A DNA stretch of 64,000 bases from Blastococcus aggregatus (lineage in GTDB: Bacteria > Actinomycetota > Actinomycetes > Mycobacteriales > Geodermatophilaceae): contig NZ_OBQI01000006.1 in NCBI RefSeq assembly GCF_900221005.1, forward strand, positions 124,001 through 188,000, in the 5' to 3' direction. A model generated the notes under the pieces. The model searched no databases and had not been told where the DNA came from. It saw nothing but the letters and a program-made list of their open reading frames with translations. Below, one piece after another: positions 16,500 through 25,326 of the stretch. The translations under genes were made by a program, and so were the position numbers. The stretch's first letter is position 1. Each line of letters opens with the position of its first letter.

Positions 16500-18371
16500 T
16501 CAGGTCCGGCGCTCGCCGGGCACGGGCGACCCGACCTCGGCCGTGCCCGCCGCGCCGTTCGACCGCTCGCGCTCCACCGCCCGGACCGGGCTCCCCGCGT
16601 CGGGCCCCCCGTCCCCGGCGGGGTCAGGGGCCGCCTTCACCGACAGGACGAAGTCGTCGCCGTGGTGCCGGATGCCGTGCACGACCGCCTGCTCCACCGC
16701 CTCGACCGCCACGGTCCTGCGCAGCACCATCGGGTCCGACCGCAGGTCCTTGGCCAGCGACACCGCCAGCCCGACCATCACCAGCGCGAAGGGCAGCGCC
16801 GCGATGATCGTCAGGTTCTGCAGCCCCGTGAGGGCCTCGTCCCCCCCGACCAGCAGCATGATCGCCGCGACGGCACCCATGACCACGCCCCAGAAGATGA
16901 CCGTCCGCCGGGTGGGCTCGAGCGCGCCGCGCTCCGACAGCGAGCCCATGACGATCGACGCGGCGTCGGCGCCCGAGACGAAGAAGATCGCCACCAGCAG
17001 CATGACCAGCACCGTCATCACGGTGGCCAGGGGATAGGTGTTCAGGACGCCGAACAGCTGTCCCTCCGACGTCGACTGCCCGGCGACGTCGGCGCCGTCC
17101 CGCTGGGCCGCGATACCGGCGCCGCCGAAGACCGCGAACCAGACCAGGCTGACCACGCTGGGTACCAGCAGCACACCGGTGACGAACTGGCGGATCGTCC
17201 GGCCGCGGCTGATCCGGGCGAGGAACAGGCCGACGAACGGCGTCCAGCTGATCCACCAGGCCCAGTAGAAGACCGTCCAGCCGCGCAGCCACTCGGCCAT
17301 CGGGTCACCGCCGCTGGCCTCGGTGCGCCCGGCCATCTCGGCCAGGTCGGAGAAGTAGGCCCCGATCGCGCCCGGCACCAGGTTGAGGATCAGCACCGTC
17401 GGGCCGACGACGAAGACGAAGGCGGCCAGCACGGCCGCGAGCACCATGTTGACGTTGGACAGCCACTGGATGCCCTTGGCCACGCCGGAGACCGCCGAGG
17501 CGACGAACGCGCAGGTCAGCACCGCGATGATGGCGACCAGCAGGCCGTTGCCGACGTCGCCGGCCCAGCCGAGGATCTCCACGCCGCTGCCGATCTGCAA
17601 CGCACCGAGCCCCAGCGAGGCGGCCGACCCGAACAGCGTCGCGAAGATCGCCAGGACGTCGATGAGCTTGCCCGCCGGGCCCTCGGTGCGGCGGCGGCCG
17701 AACAGCGGGGCGAACGCGGCGCTGATGAGCTGCGGCCGGCCGCGGCGGAAGGTGCCGTAGGCGATCGCCAGCCCGACCACCGCGTAGATGGCCCAGGGGT
17801 GCAGCGTCCAGTGGAAGAGCGTGGTGGCCATCGCCGTCGAGATCGCCTCGGGGGTCTCGGCGTCGACGGTCCGGGGCGGGGGCGAGACGTAGTGCGTGAG
17901 CGGCTCGCTGACGCCGAAGAACATCAGCCCGATGCCCATGCCGGCGCTGAACATCATCGCGATCCAGGAGACCGTCCGGAACTCCGGTGCCTCGTCGTCG
18001 CCGCCGAGCGGGATCCGGCCGTACCGGCTGGCCGCCAGCCACAGGACAAAGAGGACGAACCCGGACGCGAGCGTGACGAACAGCCAGCCGAGGTTCTCTT
18101 CCACCCACGTCAGGGCCGAGCCGCTGGCCGAGCCCAGGCCCGACGGCGACAGGAACCCCCAGGCCACGAAGGCGAGGGCGACCGCGGCGGCGACGCCGAA
18201 GACGACGGTGTCGAGCCGGCCCTCGCGGTCGGCTGCGGCCCGGGGGGGCTCGGCGAGTGCCGGGTGCACGGCCGAGGCCCCGCCGCGGGGCTCCGGGTGG
18301 CCGTTCGATCCCCGCGCGGGCGGGGTCGAGGTGTCGTTCTGGGGCGCGATCGGGGTGTCGTTCTGGGTCAC
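16500..18371 (-). CDS. BCCT family transporter (betaine/choline/carnitine type)
   Basis: A 623-residue secondary transporter with about 12 transmembrane helices after a 60-residue disordered N-terminus. BCCT signatures are FSAGMGIGLMFFGVSEPLTH (TM3 glycine-rich stretch), TLFHWTLHPWAIYAVVGLAI and the aromatic box FYWAWWISWTPFVGLFLARI. Its likely role is sodium- or proton-coupled uptake of glycine betaine or a related trimethylammonium solute for osmoprotection. The C-terminal cytoplasmic tail ends in acidic and Arg-rich sequence, as in osmosensing members. The extreme N-terminus contains a short duplication (TQNDTPIAPQNDTS), and the start is uncertain. Confidence 0.92.
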   Translation of the reverse strand: MTQNDTPIAPQNDTSTPPARGSNGHPEPRGGASAVHPALAEPPRAAADREGRLDTVVFGVAAAVALAFVAWGFLSPSGLGSASGSALTWVEENLGWLFVTLASGFVLFVLWLAASRYGRIPLGGDDEAPEFRTVSWIAMMFSAGMGIGLMFFGVSEPLTHYVSPPPRTVDAETPEAISTAMATTLFHWTLHPWAIYAVVGLAIAYGTFRRGRPQLISAAFAPLFGRRRTEGPAGKLIDVLAIFATLFGSAASLGLGALQIGSGVEILGWAGDVGNGLLVAIIAVLTCAFVASAVSGVAKGIQWLSNVNMVLAAVLAAFVFVVGPTVLILNLVPGAIGAYFSDLAEMAGRTEASGGDPMAEWLRGWTVFYWAWWISWTPFVGLFLARISRGRTIRQFVTGVLLVPSVVSLVWFAVFGGAGIAAQRDGADVAGQSTSEGQLFGVLNTYPLATVMTVLVMLLVAIFFVSGADAASIVMGSLSERGALEPTRRTVIFWGVVMGAVAAIMLLVGGDEALTGLQNLTIIAALPFALVMVGLAVSLAKDLRSDPMVLRRTVAVEAVEQAVVHGIRHHGDDFVLSVKAAPDPAGDGGPDAGSPVRAVERERSNGAAGTAEVGSPVPGERRT

Positions 18372-18562
18372 AAGTGTGTCGGCGCCGCGGGCGGCGCCCC
18401 TCCGTTCGGTTCGTCGACGGGTCCCACCGGCACTGGTCGGGCGTCGGCGTCAACGGTCCGCAGAAGCCGGCCCCGGCGCAAACCGGCAGCTCCCGGAGGC
18501 GCGGACGCTCCCCCGACCGGGTGGTCCCGGCGATGTCGGGGCCCGCACGGGAGACTGACGGC

Positions 18563-19369
18563 ATGGAGCTGCCCAGCGCCCTGTACGTCCCCACCGCCGA
18601 CGGCTTCACGGCCACCGCCCTGACCATCGGGCCCTGGGACCCGGGTCTCCAGCACGCGGGCCCGCCGGCTGCGCTGCTGGCGCGGGCGGCGGAGCGGGCG
18701 AGCGGGATCGCCGGCGGCCAGACGGTGCGGCTGACCTACGACATCTTCGGGCCGGTGCCGGTGGGCCCGGTGCGGATCACCACCTCCGTCGTCCGGCCCG
18801 GCCGCCGCGTGGAACTCGTCGAGGCCGTGCTGGACGCGGGTGACGGCCGCCCGCTGATGCGGCTGTCGGCCTGGCGGATGCGCACCCGCACCGAGGGGCT
18901 CCCGGCCGCCGTGGCGGGCTCGGCCCCGGGGGCACCGCATCCCGCGCCGGCGGGTGTCGACGGCAGCCGCGGCGAGGAGGCGGCCTTCTTCCGCAGCGAC
19001 GTGGCCTACCACAAGGCGCTCGAGTGGCGGTTCGCCTCGGGCAGCTTCAACTCGCCGGGGCCGGCCGCGGCCTGGACGCGCCCGGAGTGCACCCTGGTGG
19101 AGGGCGAGCCGATCTCGCCGCTGGAGCACCTGCTGGTCATGACCGACGCGGCGAGCGGGATCTCGGCGGTGCTGGACTGGAGCACGGCGACCTTCGCCAA
19201 CGTGGACCTGAGCGTCGGCCTGCACCGGCCGCCGCGTGGCGAGTGGCTGGGCATGGCCGCGACCACGGTGCTCGGCGACTCCGGCGCCGCGCAGTGCACC
19301 GCCGTCCTCTTCGACGCCGAGGGGGCGATCGGCCGCTCGACCCAGTCGCTGTTCGTGGAACCGCGGTGA
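18563..19369 (+). CDS. acyl-CoA thioesterase family protein (TesB-like double hotdog)
   Basis: A 268-residue protein with two hotdog domains. The first contains GPWDPGLQHAGPPAALLARA and VRLTYDIFGPVPVGPVRITT; the second contains ISPLEHLLVMTDAASGISAV and GEWLGMAATTVLGDSGAAQC with the closing IGRSTQSLFVE. It resembles TesB-like acyl-CoA hydrolases of actinobacteria (thioesterase family, 4HBT_3). The predicted activity is hydrolysis of medium- or long-chain acyl-CoA. The ATG at 18563 is the only sensible start. It precedes the mechanosensitive channel operon by about 30 bases. Confidence 0.88.
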   Translation: MELPSALYVPTADGFTATALTIGPWDPGLQHAGPPAALLARAAERASGIAGGQTVRLTYDIFGPVPVGPVRITTSVVRPGRRVELVEAVLDAGDGRPLMRLSAWRMRTRTEGLPAAVAGSAPGAPHPAPAGVDGSRGEEAAFFRSDVAYHKALEWRFASGSFNSPGPAAAWTRPECTLVEGEPISPLEHLLVMTDAASGISAVLDWSTATFANVDLSVGLHRPPRGEWLGMAATTVLGDSGAAQCTAVLFDAEGAIGRSTQSLFVEPR

Positions 19370-19402
19370 TGCCGCGACGAGATCGACGAGGAGGACCCCT
19401 TC

Positions 19403-20302
19403 GTGGGTGACGCACTGAGAGAGGTCCTGGACTGGTTCGCAGGGCGAGGGCTCGAGGTGGTGCTGATCATCCTGGGATCGGTGCTGCTCGCCCGCCTCGT
19501 CGGCTGGGCCGGCGGCCGGATCACCAGCCGGATCGACGACCAGTACACCGGCGGTGACGCGCTCGTCCGCTCCGAGGCCGCCAAGCACCGGCACTCGCTG
19601 ACCCAGGTCATCACCTGGACGGCGGTCGTGCTGATCTACGCCGTCGCCGTCTTCTTCGTGCTCGACCGGCTCGGCGTGCCGGTGACCGGGCTCGTGGCGC
19701 CGGCCACCGTGCTGGGCGTGGGGCTCGGCTTCGGCGCGCAGCGGATCGTCGGCGACGTCCTGGCCGGTTTCTTCATCATCACCGAGCGGCAGTACGGGTT
19801 CGGCGACGTGGTCTCCATCCAGGTGGTGGGCGGCGGAGACCCGGCCACCGGCACGGTGGAGGACGTGACCCTGCGGGTGACCCGGGTGCGCTCGGCCAAC
19901 GGCGAGGTCGTCACCGTGCCCAACGGCCAGATCGTCAAGGTCGTCAACCTCTCCCGGGACTGGGCGCGCGCCGTCATCGACGTGCCGGTGCCCTCGGACG
20001 CCGACGTGAACCGGGTCAACGAGATCCTCCGCGAGGTCGGCCGGGACGCCTTCCGCGACCCGGCCATGCGCCCGCTGCTGCTGGATCCGCCGACGGTCAT
20101 GGGCGTGGAGAGCCTCGGACTGGACGAGGTGAACGTGCGGGTGGTCGCCCGCACCCTGCCGGGCAAGCAGTTCGAGGTGGGCCGCGATCTTCGCGTGCGC
20201 ATCGTCCTGGCGTTCCGCCAGCAGGGCATGCAGGTCGTGCCGCCGCCGGCCGCCGGCGACGCACCGACGGCGCACCTCGTGCGCGAGGGGGAGGACGCAT
20301 GA
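19403..20302 (+). CDS. MscS family mechanosensitive ion channel
   Basis: A 299-residue channel with three N-terminal transmembrane helices (residues about 10-35, 70-90, 98-120). The pore-lining TM3 is ATVLGVGLGFGAQRIVGDVL and the beta domain reads ITERQYGFGDVVSIQ with RVRSANGEVVTVPNGQIVKV. It opens under membrane tension to release solutes after hypo-osmotic shock, complementing the BCCT osmolyte importer at 16500. The GTG at 19403 follows GAGGAGG. Its stop overlaps the next ATG by four bases, so the next protein is a translationally coupled partner. Confidence 0.92.
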   Translation: MGDALREVLDWFAGRGLEVVLIILGSVLLARLVGWAGGRITSRIDDQYTGGDALVRSEAAKHRHSLTQVITWTAVVLIYAVAVFFVLDRLGVPVTGLVAPATVLGVGLGFGAQRIVGDVLAGFFIITERQYGFGDVVSIQVVGGGDPATGTVEDVTLRVTRVRSANGEVVTVPNGQIVKVVNLSRDWARAVIDVPVPSDADVNRVNEILREVGRDAFRDPAMRPLLLDPPTVMGVESLGLDEVNVRVVARTLPGKQFEVGRDLRVRIVLAFRQQGMQVVPPPAAGDAPTAHLVREGEDA

Positions 20303-20817
20303 GCGGGCCGCAGGACGAGCCGACGCCGGACCGGGTGCAGACGCCGACGGTCAGCACCGCTCCCGCCGGCGGGGAGACCCCGCCCGCCGGGCCCCGTTGG
20401 TGGCACCGGAGCGCGCTGCCCGACCACCTGGGCCGCGCCCGGACGTCGACGGTGGTGCTCTCCGTGCTGTTCGTCGCCGTCTTCGCGCTGTACCTCAACG
20501 TGCGCCCCGACGTCGGGACCACGGGCACCTCGCCGGCCGGGGGCGGCAGCGATGTCGAGGCGCCGGCGAACCCCCTGGTGCCCGTCGAGCCCACGACGCC
20601 GCCGCCCACCGAGGAGCCGGCGCCCACGACGGACCCCGACGGGACCGAGCCCTCCGAGGCGCCGGCCACGAGCACCACGCCCGGCTCCCCGACCACGTCC
20701 CCGACGTCGCCCACGACCAGGACCAGCACCGCCCCGGAGACCTCTGCCCCCTCGGACACCACCGGCGGGACGACGGATCCGGACACCCCCGGGACCACCT
20801 CCGCGCCCACACCGTGA
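20299..20817 (+). CDS. single-pass membrane protein with Pro/Thr-rich tail
   Basis: A 172-residue protein of unknown function, translationally coupled (ATGA) to the MscS channel. Residues about 1-45 are hydrophilic and cytoplasmic. One transmembrane helix (TVVLSVLFVAVFALYLNVRP) follows at about residue 52. The remaining 100 residues are a low-complexity Pro/Thr/Ser/Glu tail, probably outside the cell or in the cell wall. There is no catalytic motif. The coupling suggests a structural or tethering role for the channel, but this is inference. Confidence 0.8.
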   Translation: MSGPQDEPTPDRVQTPTVSTAPAGGETPPAGPRWWHRSALPDHLGRARTSTVVLSVLFVAVFALYLNVRPDVGTTGTSPAGGGSDVEAPANPLVPVEPTTPPPTEEPAPTTDPDGTEPSEAPATSTTPGSPTTSPTSPTTRTSTAPETSAPSDTTGGTTDPDTPGTTSAPTP

Positions 20818-20902
20818 CCGAAGCGGTACGGACCTCGCGAGACGGATCGGCGCAGCGCAAGGCAAGATCAAGCCCCTGTCCCGCCCGAAGGAGACCCCGC
20901 CT

Positions 20903-21826
20903 GTGTCCGCACGTTCCCTGACCCGACGCTCCGCGACCCTCGTCGCCGTGGCCACCAGTGCCGCCCTGGTCCTCACCGGTTGCGGTGACGACCCCGACGA
21001 CGCCTCCTCCTCGGGGAACGGGGCCACCGAGAGCACGCCCAGCGTCGAGGTCGACGAGGCCCTGGCCGCACGGGTGCCCGACGAGATCGGCGAGGACGGG
21101 AAGATCACCGTCGGCAGCGACACCAGCTACGCGCCGAGCGAGTTCATCGACGAGGACGGCGAGACGATCGTCGGCTTCGACGTCGACCTGTTCTCCGCGG
21201 TCGCCCAGAAGCTCGGCTTCGAGGCGGAGTTCGAGTCGGCCTCGTTCGACTCGATCATCGCCGGTGTCGGCTCGGGCCGGTACGAGGTCGGTGTCTCCTC
21301 GTTCACCATCAACCCCGAGCGCCTGGCCGAGGCGACGATGGTCAGCTACTTCTCCGCCGGCACCCAGTGGGCCGTGCAGGAGGGCAACCCCGAGGACGTC
21401 GACGCGGACAACGCCTGCGGGCTGTCCATCGCGGTCCAGCGGGGCACGGTGCAGGCCGACGACATCACCGCCCGCTCGGCCGAGTGCGAGGCCTCCGGCG
21501 AGGCGGCGATCGACATCCAGCAGTTCGAGGGCCAGGACGAGGCCACCGCGGCGCTGGTCTCCGGTCGCGTCGTCGCCAGCCTCGCGGACTCCCCGGTCAT
21601 GGCCTACGCCGTCCAGCAGACCAACGGCCAGCTCGAGCTGCTCGGCGACATCTACGACTCGGCGCCCTACGGCTACGTCGTCCCGCAGGCGGAGACCGAG
21701 TTCGCGCAGGTCCTGGCCGACGCGCTCTCCGCGCTGATCGAGGACGGCACCTACGCCGAGATCCTCGAGAAGTGGGGCGTCGAGGCCGGCGCCATCGACG
21801 ACCCGGCCGTCAACCCGGCCGGCTGA
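20903..21826 (+). CDS. polar amino acid ABC transporter substrate-binding lipoprotein
   Basis: A 307-residue periplasmic-type binding protein (SBP_bac_3). The lipobox is in LVLTGCG at about residue 27. The mature domain has [20 protein letters not shown], then [20 protein letters not shown] and a hinge strand [11 protein letters not shown]; the C-terminal helix is [19 protein letters not shown]. It would bind a polar amino acid such as glutamate, glutamine, histidine or arginine. The GTG at 20903 follows GAAGGAG. It heads a three-gene importer operon with the next two genes. Confidence 0.93.
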   Translation: MSARSLTRRSATLVAVATSAALVLTGCGDDPDDASSSGNGATESTPSVEVDEALAARVPDEIGEDGKITVGSDTSYAPSEFIDEDGETIVGFDVDLFSAVAQKLGFEAEFESASFDSIIAGVGSGRYEVGVSSFTINPERLAEATMVSYFSAGTQWAVQEGNPEDVDADNACGLSIAVQRGTVQADDITARSAECEASGEAAIDIQQFEGQDEATAALVSGRVVASLADSPVMAYAVQQTNGQLELLGDIYDSAPYGYVVPQAETEFAQVLADALSALIEDGTYAEILEKWGVEAGAIDDPAVNPAG

Positions 21827-21843
21827 CCGCTCCGCGCGACCCC

Positions 21844-22797
21844 ATGCCCGACACGAGCACGACACCGGCACCGCCCGAGCAGATCCGGGCGGTGCCGGTC
21901 CGGCATCCCGGCCGCTGGATCGCCTCCGCGGTCATCGCGGTGCTCGCGGCCATGTTCGTCCACATGCTGGCCACCAACGAGGTGTTCCAGTGGGACTTCA
22001 TGGTCGACAACATGTCCAGCGACCCCGTGCTCAAGGGCGCGCGGACGACGCTGGTCATGACGGTGCTGGCCATGGCCATCGGCATCCTGCTCGGCATCGT
22101 GCTCGCGGTCATGCGGCTGTCGGCCAACCCCGTCGTGTCGGGCGCGGCGTGGGTCTACATCTGGTTCTTCCGCGCGATCCCGCGGATCGTGCTGCTGTTC
22201 TTCTCCGCCAGCCTCGGGGCGCTGTACTCGACCTACGAGCTGGGCTTCCCCTTCGACCAGCAGATCATGGACCTGTTCGGGTTCGAGGGGGACTGGCGGT
22301 TCCTGAGCCTGGACGGCAACGACATCTTCCGCGGGTTCGTCGCCGGCCTGCTGGGGCTGACGCTCTCCGAGGGCGCCTACGCGGCCGAGATCGTCCGGGC
22401 CGGCATCCAGTCGGTCGACCCGGGCCAGGTCGAGGCCGCGCAGGCCCTGGGCATGAGCCGCGGCAAGACGATGCGCCGGATCGTGCTGCCCCAGGCGATG
22501 CGGGTGATCATCCCGCCGATGGGCAACGAGACGATCGCGATGCTCAAGGACACCTCGCTGCTGATCGCCGTCCCGGTCACCAACGAGCTCAACTTCCAGC
22601 TGCGCGCCATCGGCAGCCGCACCTTCCAGGTCATCCCGATGGCCGTCGCCTCGATCCTCTGGTACCTCGCGCTGGCCAGCCTGCTGATGATCGGTCAGCA
22701 CTTCCTGGAGAAGCGGTTCAGCCGCGGCTTCGGCAACCGCGAGACCCGGCAGCAGCGGGCCGCTCGCCGGGCCCGCGACGTGGGGAGCACGCATTGA
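21844..22797 (+). CDS. polar amino acid ABC transporter permease
   Basis: A 317-residue membrane subunit of the amino acid importer (HisM/GlnP type), with an N-terminal extension and five to six transmembrane helices. The binding-protein-dependent permease EAA loop is [20 protein letters not shown], followed by [20 protein letters not shown]. It sits 17 bases after the binding-protein gene and overlaps the ATPase start by four bases (TTGA). A single permease gene implies a homodimeric channel. Confidence 0.93.
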   Translation: MPDTSTTPAPPEQIRAVPVRHPGRWIASAVIAVLAAMFVHMLATNEVFQWDFMVDNMSSDPVLKGARTTLVMTVLAMAIGILLGIVLAVMRLSANPVVSGAAWVYIWFFRAIPRIVLLFFSASLGALYSTYELGFPFDQQIMDLFGFEGDWRFLSLDGNDIFRGFVAGLLGLTLSEGAYAAEIVRAGIQSVDPGQVEAAQALGMSRGKTMRRIVLPQAMRVIIPPMGNETIAMLKDTSLLIAVPVTNELNFQLRAIGSRTFQVIPMAVASILWYLALASLLMIGQHFLEKRFSRGFGNRETRQQRAARRARDVGSTH

Positions 22798-23591
22798 GCA
22801 GCGCCGTCGGGACCCCCGCCCCCGGGGCCGTCCAGCCCATGGTGAAGGCCGAGGGGGTGCACAAGTCCTTCGGCCACGTGGAGGTGCTCAAGGGGATCGA
22901 CCTGGAGGTCGCCCCGCGCGAGGTCATGTGCATCGTCGGGCCGTCCGGGTCGGGCAAGTCCACCTTCCTGCGCTGCATCAACCACCTCGAGCGGATCAAC
23001 GCCGGCCGGCTGTGGGTGAACGGCCACCTGGTCGGCTACCGCGAGAAGGGCGGCCGGCTGCACGAGCTGCGCGACTCCGAGGTGGCCGCGCAGCGGCGGG
23101 ACATCGGCATGGTGTTCCAGCGGTTCAACCTCTTCCCGCACATGACGGCACTGGAGAACGTGATCGAGGCGCCGATCCAGGTGAAGGGCGTCCGCCGGGC
23201 CGAGGCCCGCGAGCGCGGGGCGGCCCTGCTCGAGCGGGTGGGGCTGGCCGACCGCGTGCACAACTACCCCAACCAGCTCTCCGGCGGGCAGCAGCAGCGG
23301 GTGGCGATCGCCCGGGCGCTGGCGATGGAGCCCCAGCTGATGCTCTTCGACGAGCCCACCTCGGCACTGGACCCCGAGCTCGTGGGCGAGGTGCTCGACG
23401 TCATGCGGGGCCTGGCCACTGACGGGATGACCATGGTCGTGGTCACCCACGAGATGGGCTTCGCCCGCGAGGTGGGCGACACCCTGGTCTTCATGGACGA
23501 CGGCGTGATCGTCGAGTCCGGCGACCCACGGAGCGTGCTCACCGACCCGCAGCACGAGCGCACCCGCTCGTTCCTCTCCAAGGTGCTCTGA
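22794..23591 (+). CDS. polar amino acid ABC transporter ATP-binding protein (GlnQ type)
   Basis: A 265-residue ABC ATPase. Walker A is [18 protein letters not shown], the Q-loop is [18 protein letters not shown], the signature is [18 protein letters not shown], Walker B is [19 protein letters not shown] and the switch is [11 protein letters not shown]. These match the PAAT family exactly. A TTG start at 22794 with GGGGAG upstream is preferred because it overlaps the permease stop; the ATG at 22839 is the alternative. It completes the importer operon. Confidence 0.93.
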   Translation: MSSAVGTPAPGAVQPMVKAEGVHKSFGHVEVLKGIDLEVAPREVMCIVGPSGSGKSTFLRCINHLERINAGRLWVNGHLVGYREKGGRLHELRDSEVAAQRRDIGMVFQRFNLFPHMTALENVIEAPIQVKGVRRAEARERGAALLERVGLADRVHNYPNQLSGGQQQRVAIARALAMEPQLMLFDEPTSALDPELVGEVLDVMRGLATDGMTMVVVTHEMGFAREVGDTLVFMDDGVIVESGDPRSVLTDPQHERTRSFLSKVL

Positions 23592-23815
23592 CCCGGACGC
23601 CACTCCACCCACGGCGCGCACGATCAGCGAGAGCACCGGCAGAAGGTGTCCCGCACAGTCGGCCTCTGCCCTGCGGGTGTGGGCAGAGACCGAGCGTCCG
23701 CAGAACGACCTCGGGCCGACAGCAGCACGGGTGCGGCGGAAGGCTCGGCGCGCTCCACGAGGCAGTGGTCGAGGTGTCGGGATGCCGCCCCGCACGTCCG
23801 GGTGACTGTGACCCG

Positions 23816-23831
23816 TGTTTCACGTGGGACA
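23816..23831. promoter_or_regulatory. parS-like palindrome, candidate
   Basis: TGTTTCACGTGGGACA matches the ParB-binding parS consensus TGTTTCACGTGAAACA at 14 of 16 positions, in an intergenic region. It overlaps the probable -35 region of the metY promoter. Binding is unproven; see findings. Confidence 0.35.
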
Positions 23832-23848
23832 ACGGCCGTGCCTAAGAT
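23818..23848 (+). promoter_or_regulatory. putative promoter of the riboswitch-metY-metX transcript
   Basis: TAAGAT at 23843-23848 is a good -10 box. TTTCAC at 23818-23823, 19 bases before it, is a weak -35. The predicted start, about seven bases later at 23855, coincides with the first paired base of the riboswitch. Confidence 0.5.
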
Positions 23849-23854
23849 CAGGAC

Positions 23855-23990
23855 GGCTCACGAGAGGCAGTGCGAAGCACCTGGCTGACTGCCCGGCAAC
23901 CTCCTACTCCGTCTGAGGTGCTCCAGGGGAAGAGCCGGCTCGCGCGGCGCCCGCTGCGGGAGCAAGGACGGAGCTCCCGTGCGCCGCGGG
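23855..23990 (+). ncRNA. SAM-IV-type riboswitch with downstream hairpin
   Basis: The leader of metY has the SAM-IV layout. P1 is GGCTC (23855-23859) with GAGCC (23932-23936). P2 is GGCAG with CTGCC, and the conserved core GAAGCACCTGGCTGACTGC runs on to CCGGCAACCTCC. The core resembles SAM-IV, known in actinobacteria, more than SAM-I because the kink-turn sequence is absent. Downstream, a long hairpin (CGCGGCGC 23943-23950 with GCGCCGCG 23981-23988) lies before the Shine-Dalgarno GAGAGGAG and could be the expression platform or extra riboswitch helices. When S-adenosylmethionine binds, expression of metY and metX should fall. Confidence 0.8.
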
Positions 23991-24016
23991 AACTCCTGAT
24001 CGAGAGGAGACGGCGC

Positions 24017-25309
24017 ATGAGCGACCCGCAGAACTGGAGCTTCGAGACCCGGCAGATCCACGCCGGCACGAGCCCCGACCCGACCACCGGGGCCCGCGCC
24101 CTGCCCATCTACGCCACCACGGCCTACCAGTTCCGCGACAGCCAGCACGCCGCAGACCTGTTCGCGCTGGCCGAGATGGGCAACATCTACACGCGGATCA
24201 TGAACCCGACGCAGGACGCGCTGGAGCAGCGCGTCGCCTCGCTGGAGGGTGGTGTCGCGGCGCTCGCCGTCTCCTCCGGCCAGTCGGCGACCACCCTGGC
24301 GCTGCTGAACCTCGCCGAGTCCGGCGACCACATCGTCGCCTCCGCCTCGCTCTACGGCGGCACGTACAACCTGCTGCACCACTCGTTCCCCAAGCTGGGC
24401 ATCACCGTCTCCTTCGTCGAGAACCCCGACGACCCGGAGGCGTGGCAGGCCCTCGTGCAGGAGAACACCCGGGCGTTCTTCGCCGAGACGATCGGCAACC
24501 CGAAGGGCGACATCCTCGACATCGAGGCCGTCGCCGGCGTCGCGCACCGCAACGGCGTCCCGCTGGTCGTGGACAACACCATCGCCACCCCGTTCCTGAT
24601 CCGCCCCTTCGAGTTCGGTGCCGACGTCGTCGTGCACTCGGCGACGAAGTACCTCGGCGGCCACGGCACGGCCATCGCCGGCGTGATCGTCGACGGCGGC
24701 ACGTTCGACTGGCGCGGCGGCCGGCACCCCATGTTCACGACCGCCGACCCGACGTACAACGGCGTCGTCTACGCCGACCTCGGTGCGCCCGCGTTCGCCC
24801 TCAAGGCCCGCGTGCAGCTGCTCCGCGACCTCGGCCCGGCCATCTCGCCGTTCAACGCCTTCCTCGTCGTGCAGGGCATCGAGACGCTGTCGCTGCGCAT
24901 GGAGCGGCACGTGCAGAACACCCAGCGCGTGGCCGAGTTCCTCGAGGCGCACGACGCGGTCGACCGGGTCAACTACCCAGGCCTCGCCTCCTCGCCGTGG
25001 CACGCCAACCAGCAGAAGTACGCGCCGAAGGGCGCCGGCGCCGTCCTCACCTTCGAGCTGCACGGCGGCCGCGAGGCCGGGCAGAAGTTCGTCGAGGCCC
25101 TCGAGCTGCACAGCCACGTGGCGAACATCGGTGACGTGCGCTCGCTGGTCATCCACCCGGCGTCGACCACGCACTCGCAGCTGACCGCTGAGGAGCAGCT
25201 CACCACCGGCGTCACCCCCGGCCTCGTGCGTCTGGCGGTGGGCCTGGAGGGCATCGAGGACATCCTCGCCGACCTCGAGGCCGGCTTCCGGGCCGCCAAG
25301 TCGGCCTGA
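24017..25309 (+). CDS. metY: O-acetylhomoserine sulfhydrylase
   Basis: A 430-residue PLP enzyme of the Cys/Met metabolism family that makes homocysteine from O-acetylhomoserine and sulfide. It shows [20 protein letters not shown] at the N-terminus, the Y-T-R-I-MNPT substrate segment ([15 protein letters not shown]), and the PLP Lys in [20 protein letters not shown]. The near-430 length and GGHGT favour MetY over cystathionine synthase or lyase. The ATG at 24017 follows GAGAGGAG. It is preceded by a SAM-IV riboswitch and followed 17 bases later by metX. Confidence 0.95.
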   Translation: MSDPQNWSFETRQIHAGTSPDPTTGARALPIYATTAYQFRDSQHAADLFALAEMGNIYTRIMNPTQDALEQRVASLEGGVAALAVSSGQSATTLALLNLAESGDHIVASASLYGGTYNLLHHSFPKLGITVSFVENPDDPEAWQALVQENTRAFFAETIGNPKGDILDIEAVAGVAHRNGVPLVVDNTIATPFLIRPFEFGADVVVHSATKYLGGHGTAIAGVIVDGGTFDWRGGRHPMFTTADPTYNGVVYADLGAPAFALKARVQLLRDLGPAISPFNAFLVVQGIETLSLRMERHVQNTQRVAEFLEAHDAVDRVNYPGLASSPWHANQQKYAPKGAGAVLTFELHGGREAGQKFVEALELHSHVANIGDVRSLVIHPASTTHSQLTAEEQLTTGVTPGLVRLAVGLEGIEDILADLEAGFRAAKSA

Positions 25310-25326
25310 CGGCAGCGCGGGCAGGC

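Noticed and set aside
18372..18562. A gene between the BCCT transporter and the thioesterase
   Set aside because: Frames here are extensions of flanking genes without ribosome binding sites; the gap is probably the divergent promoter region.
23639..23795. Possible short genes between the amino-acid ATPase and metY
   Set aside because: Frames here have no ribosome binding site or homology; apart from the promoter, parS-like site and riboswitch I see nothing in 23592-23815.
23855..23940. SAM-I riboswitch as an alternative identity of the metY leader
   Set aside because: The kink-turn stretch expected of SAM-I is not visible, and the GAAGC...CCGGCAACC core with short P1 fits SAM-IV better.
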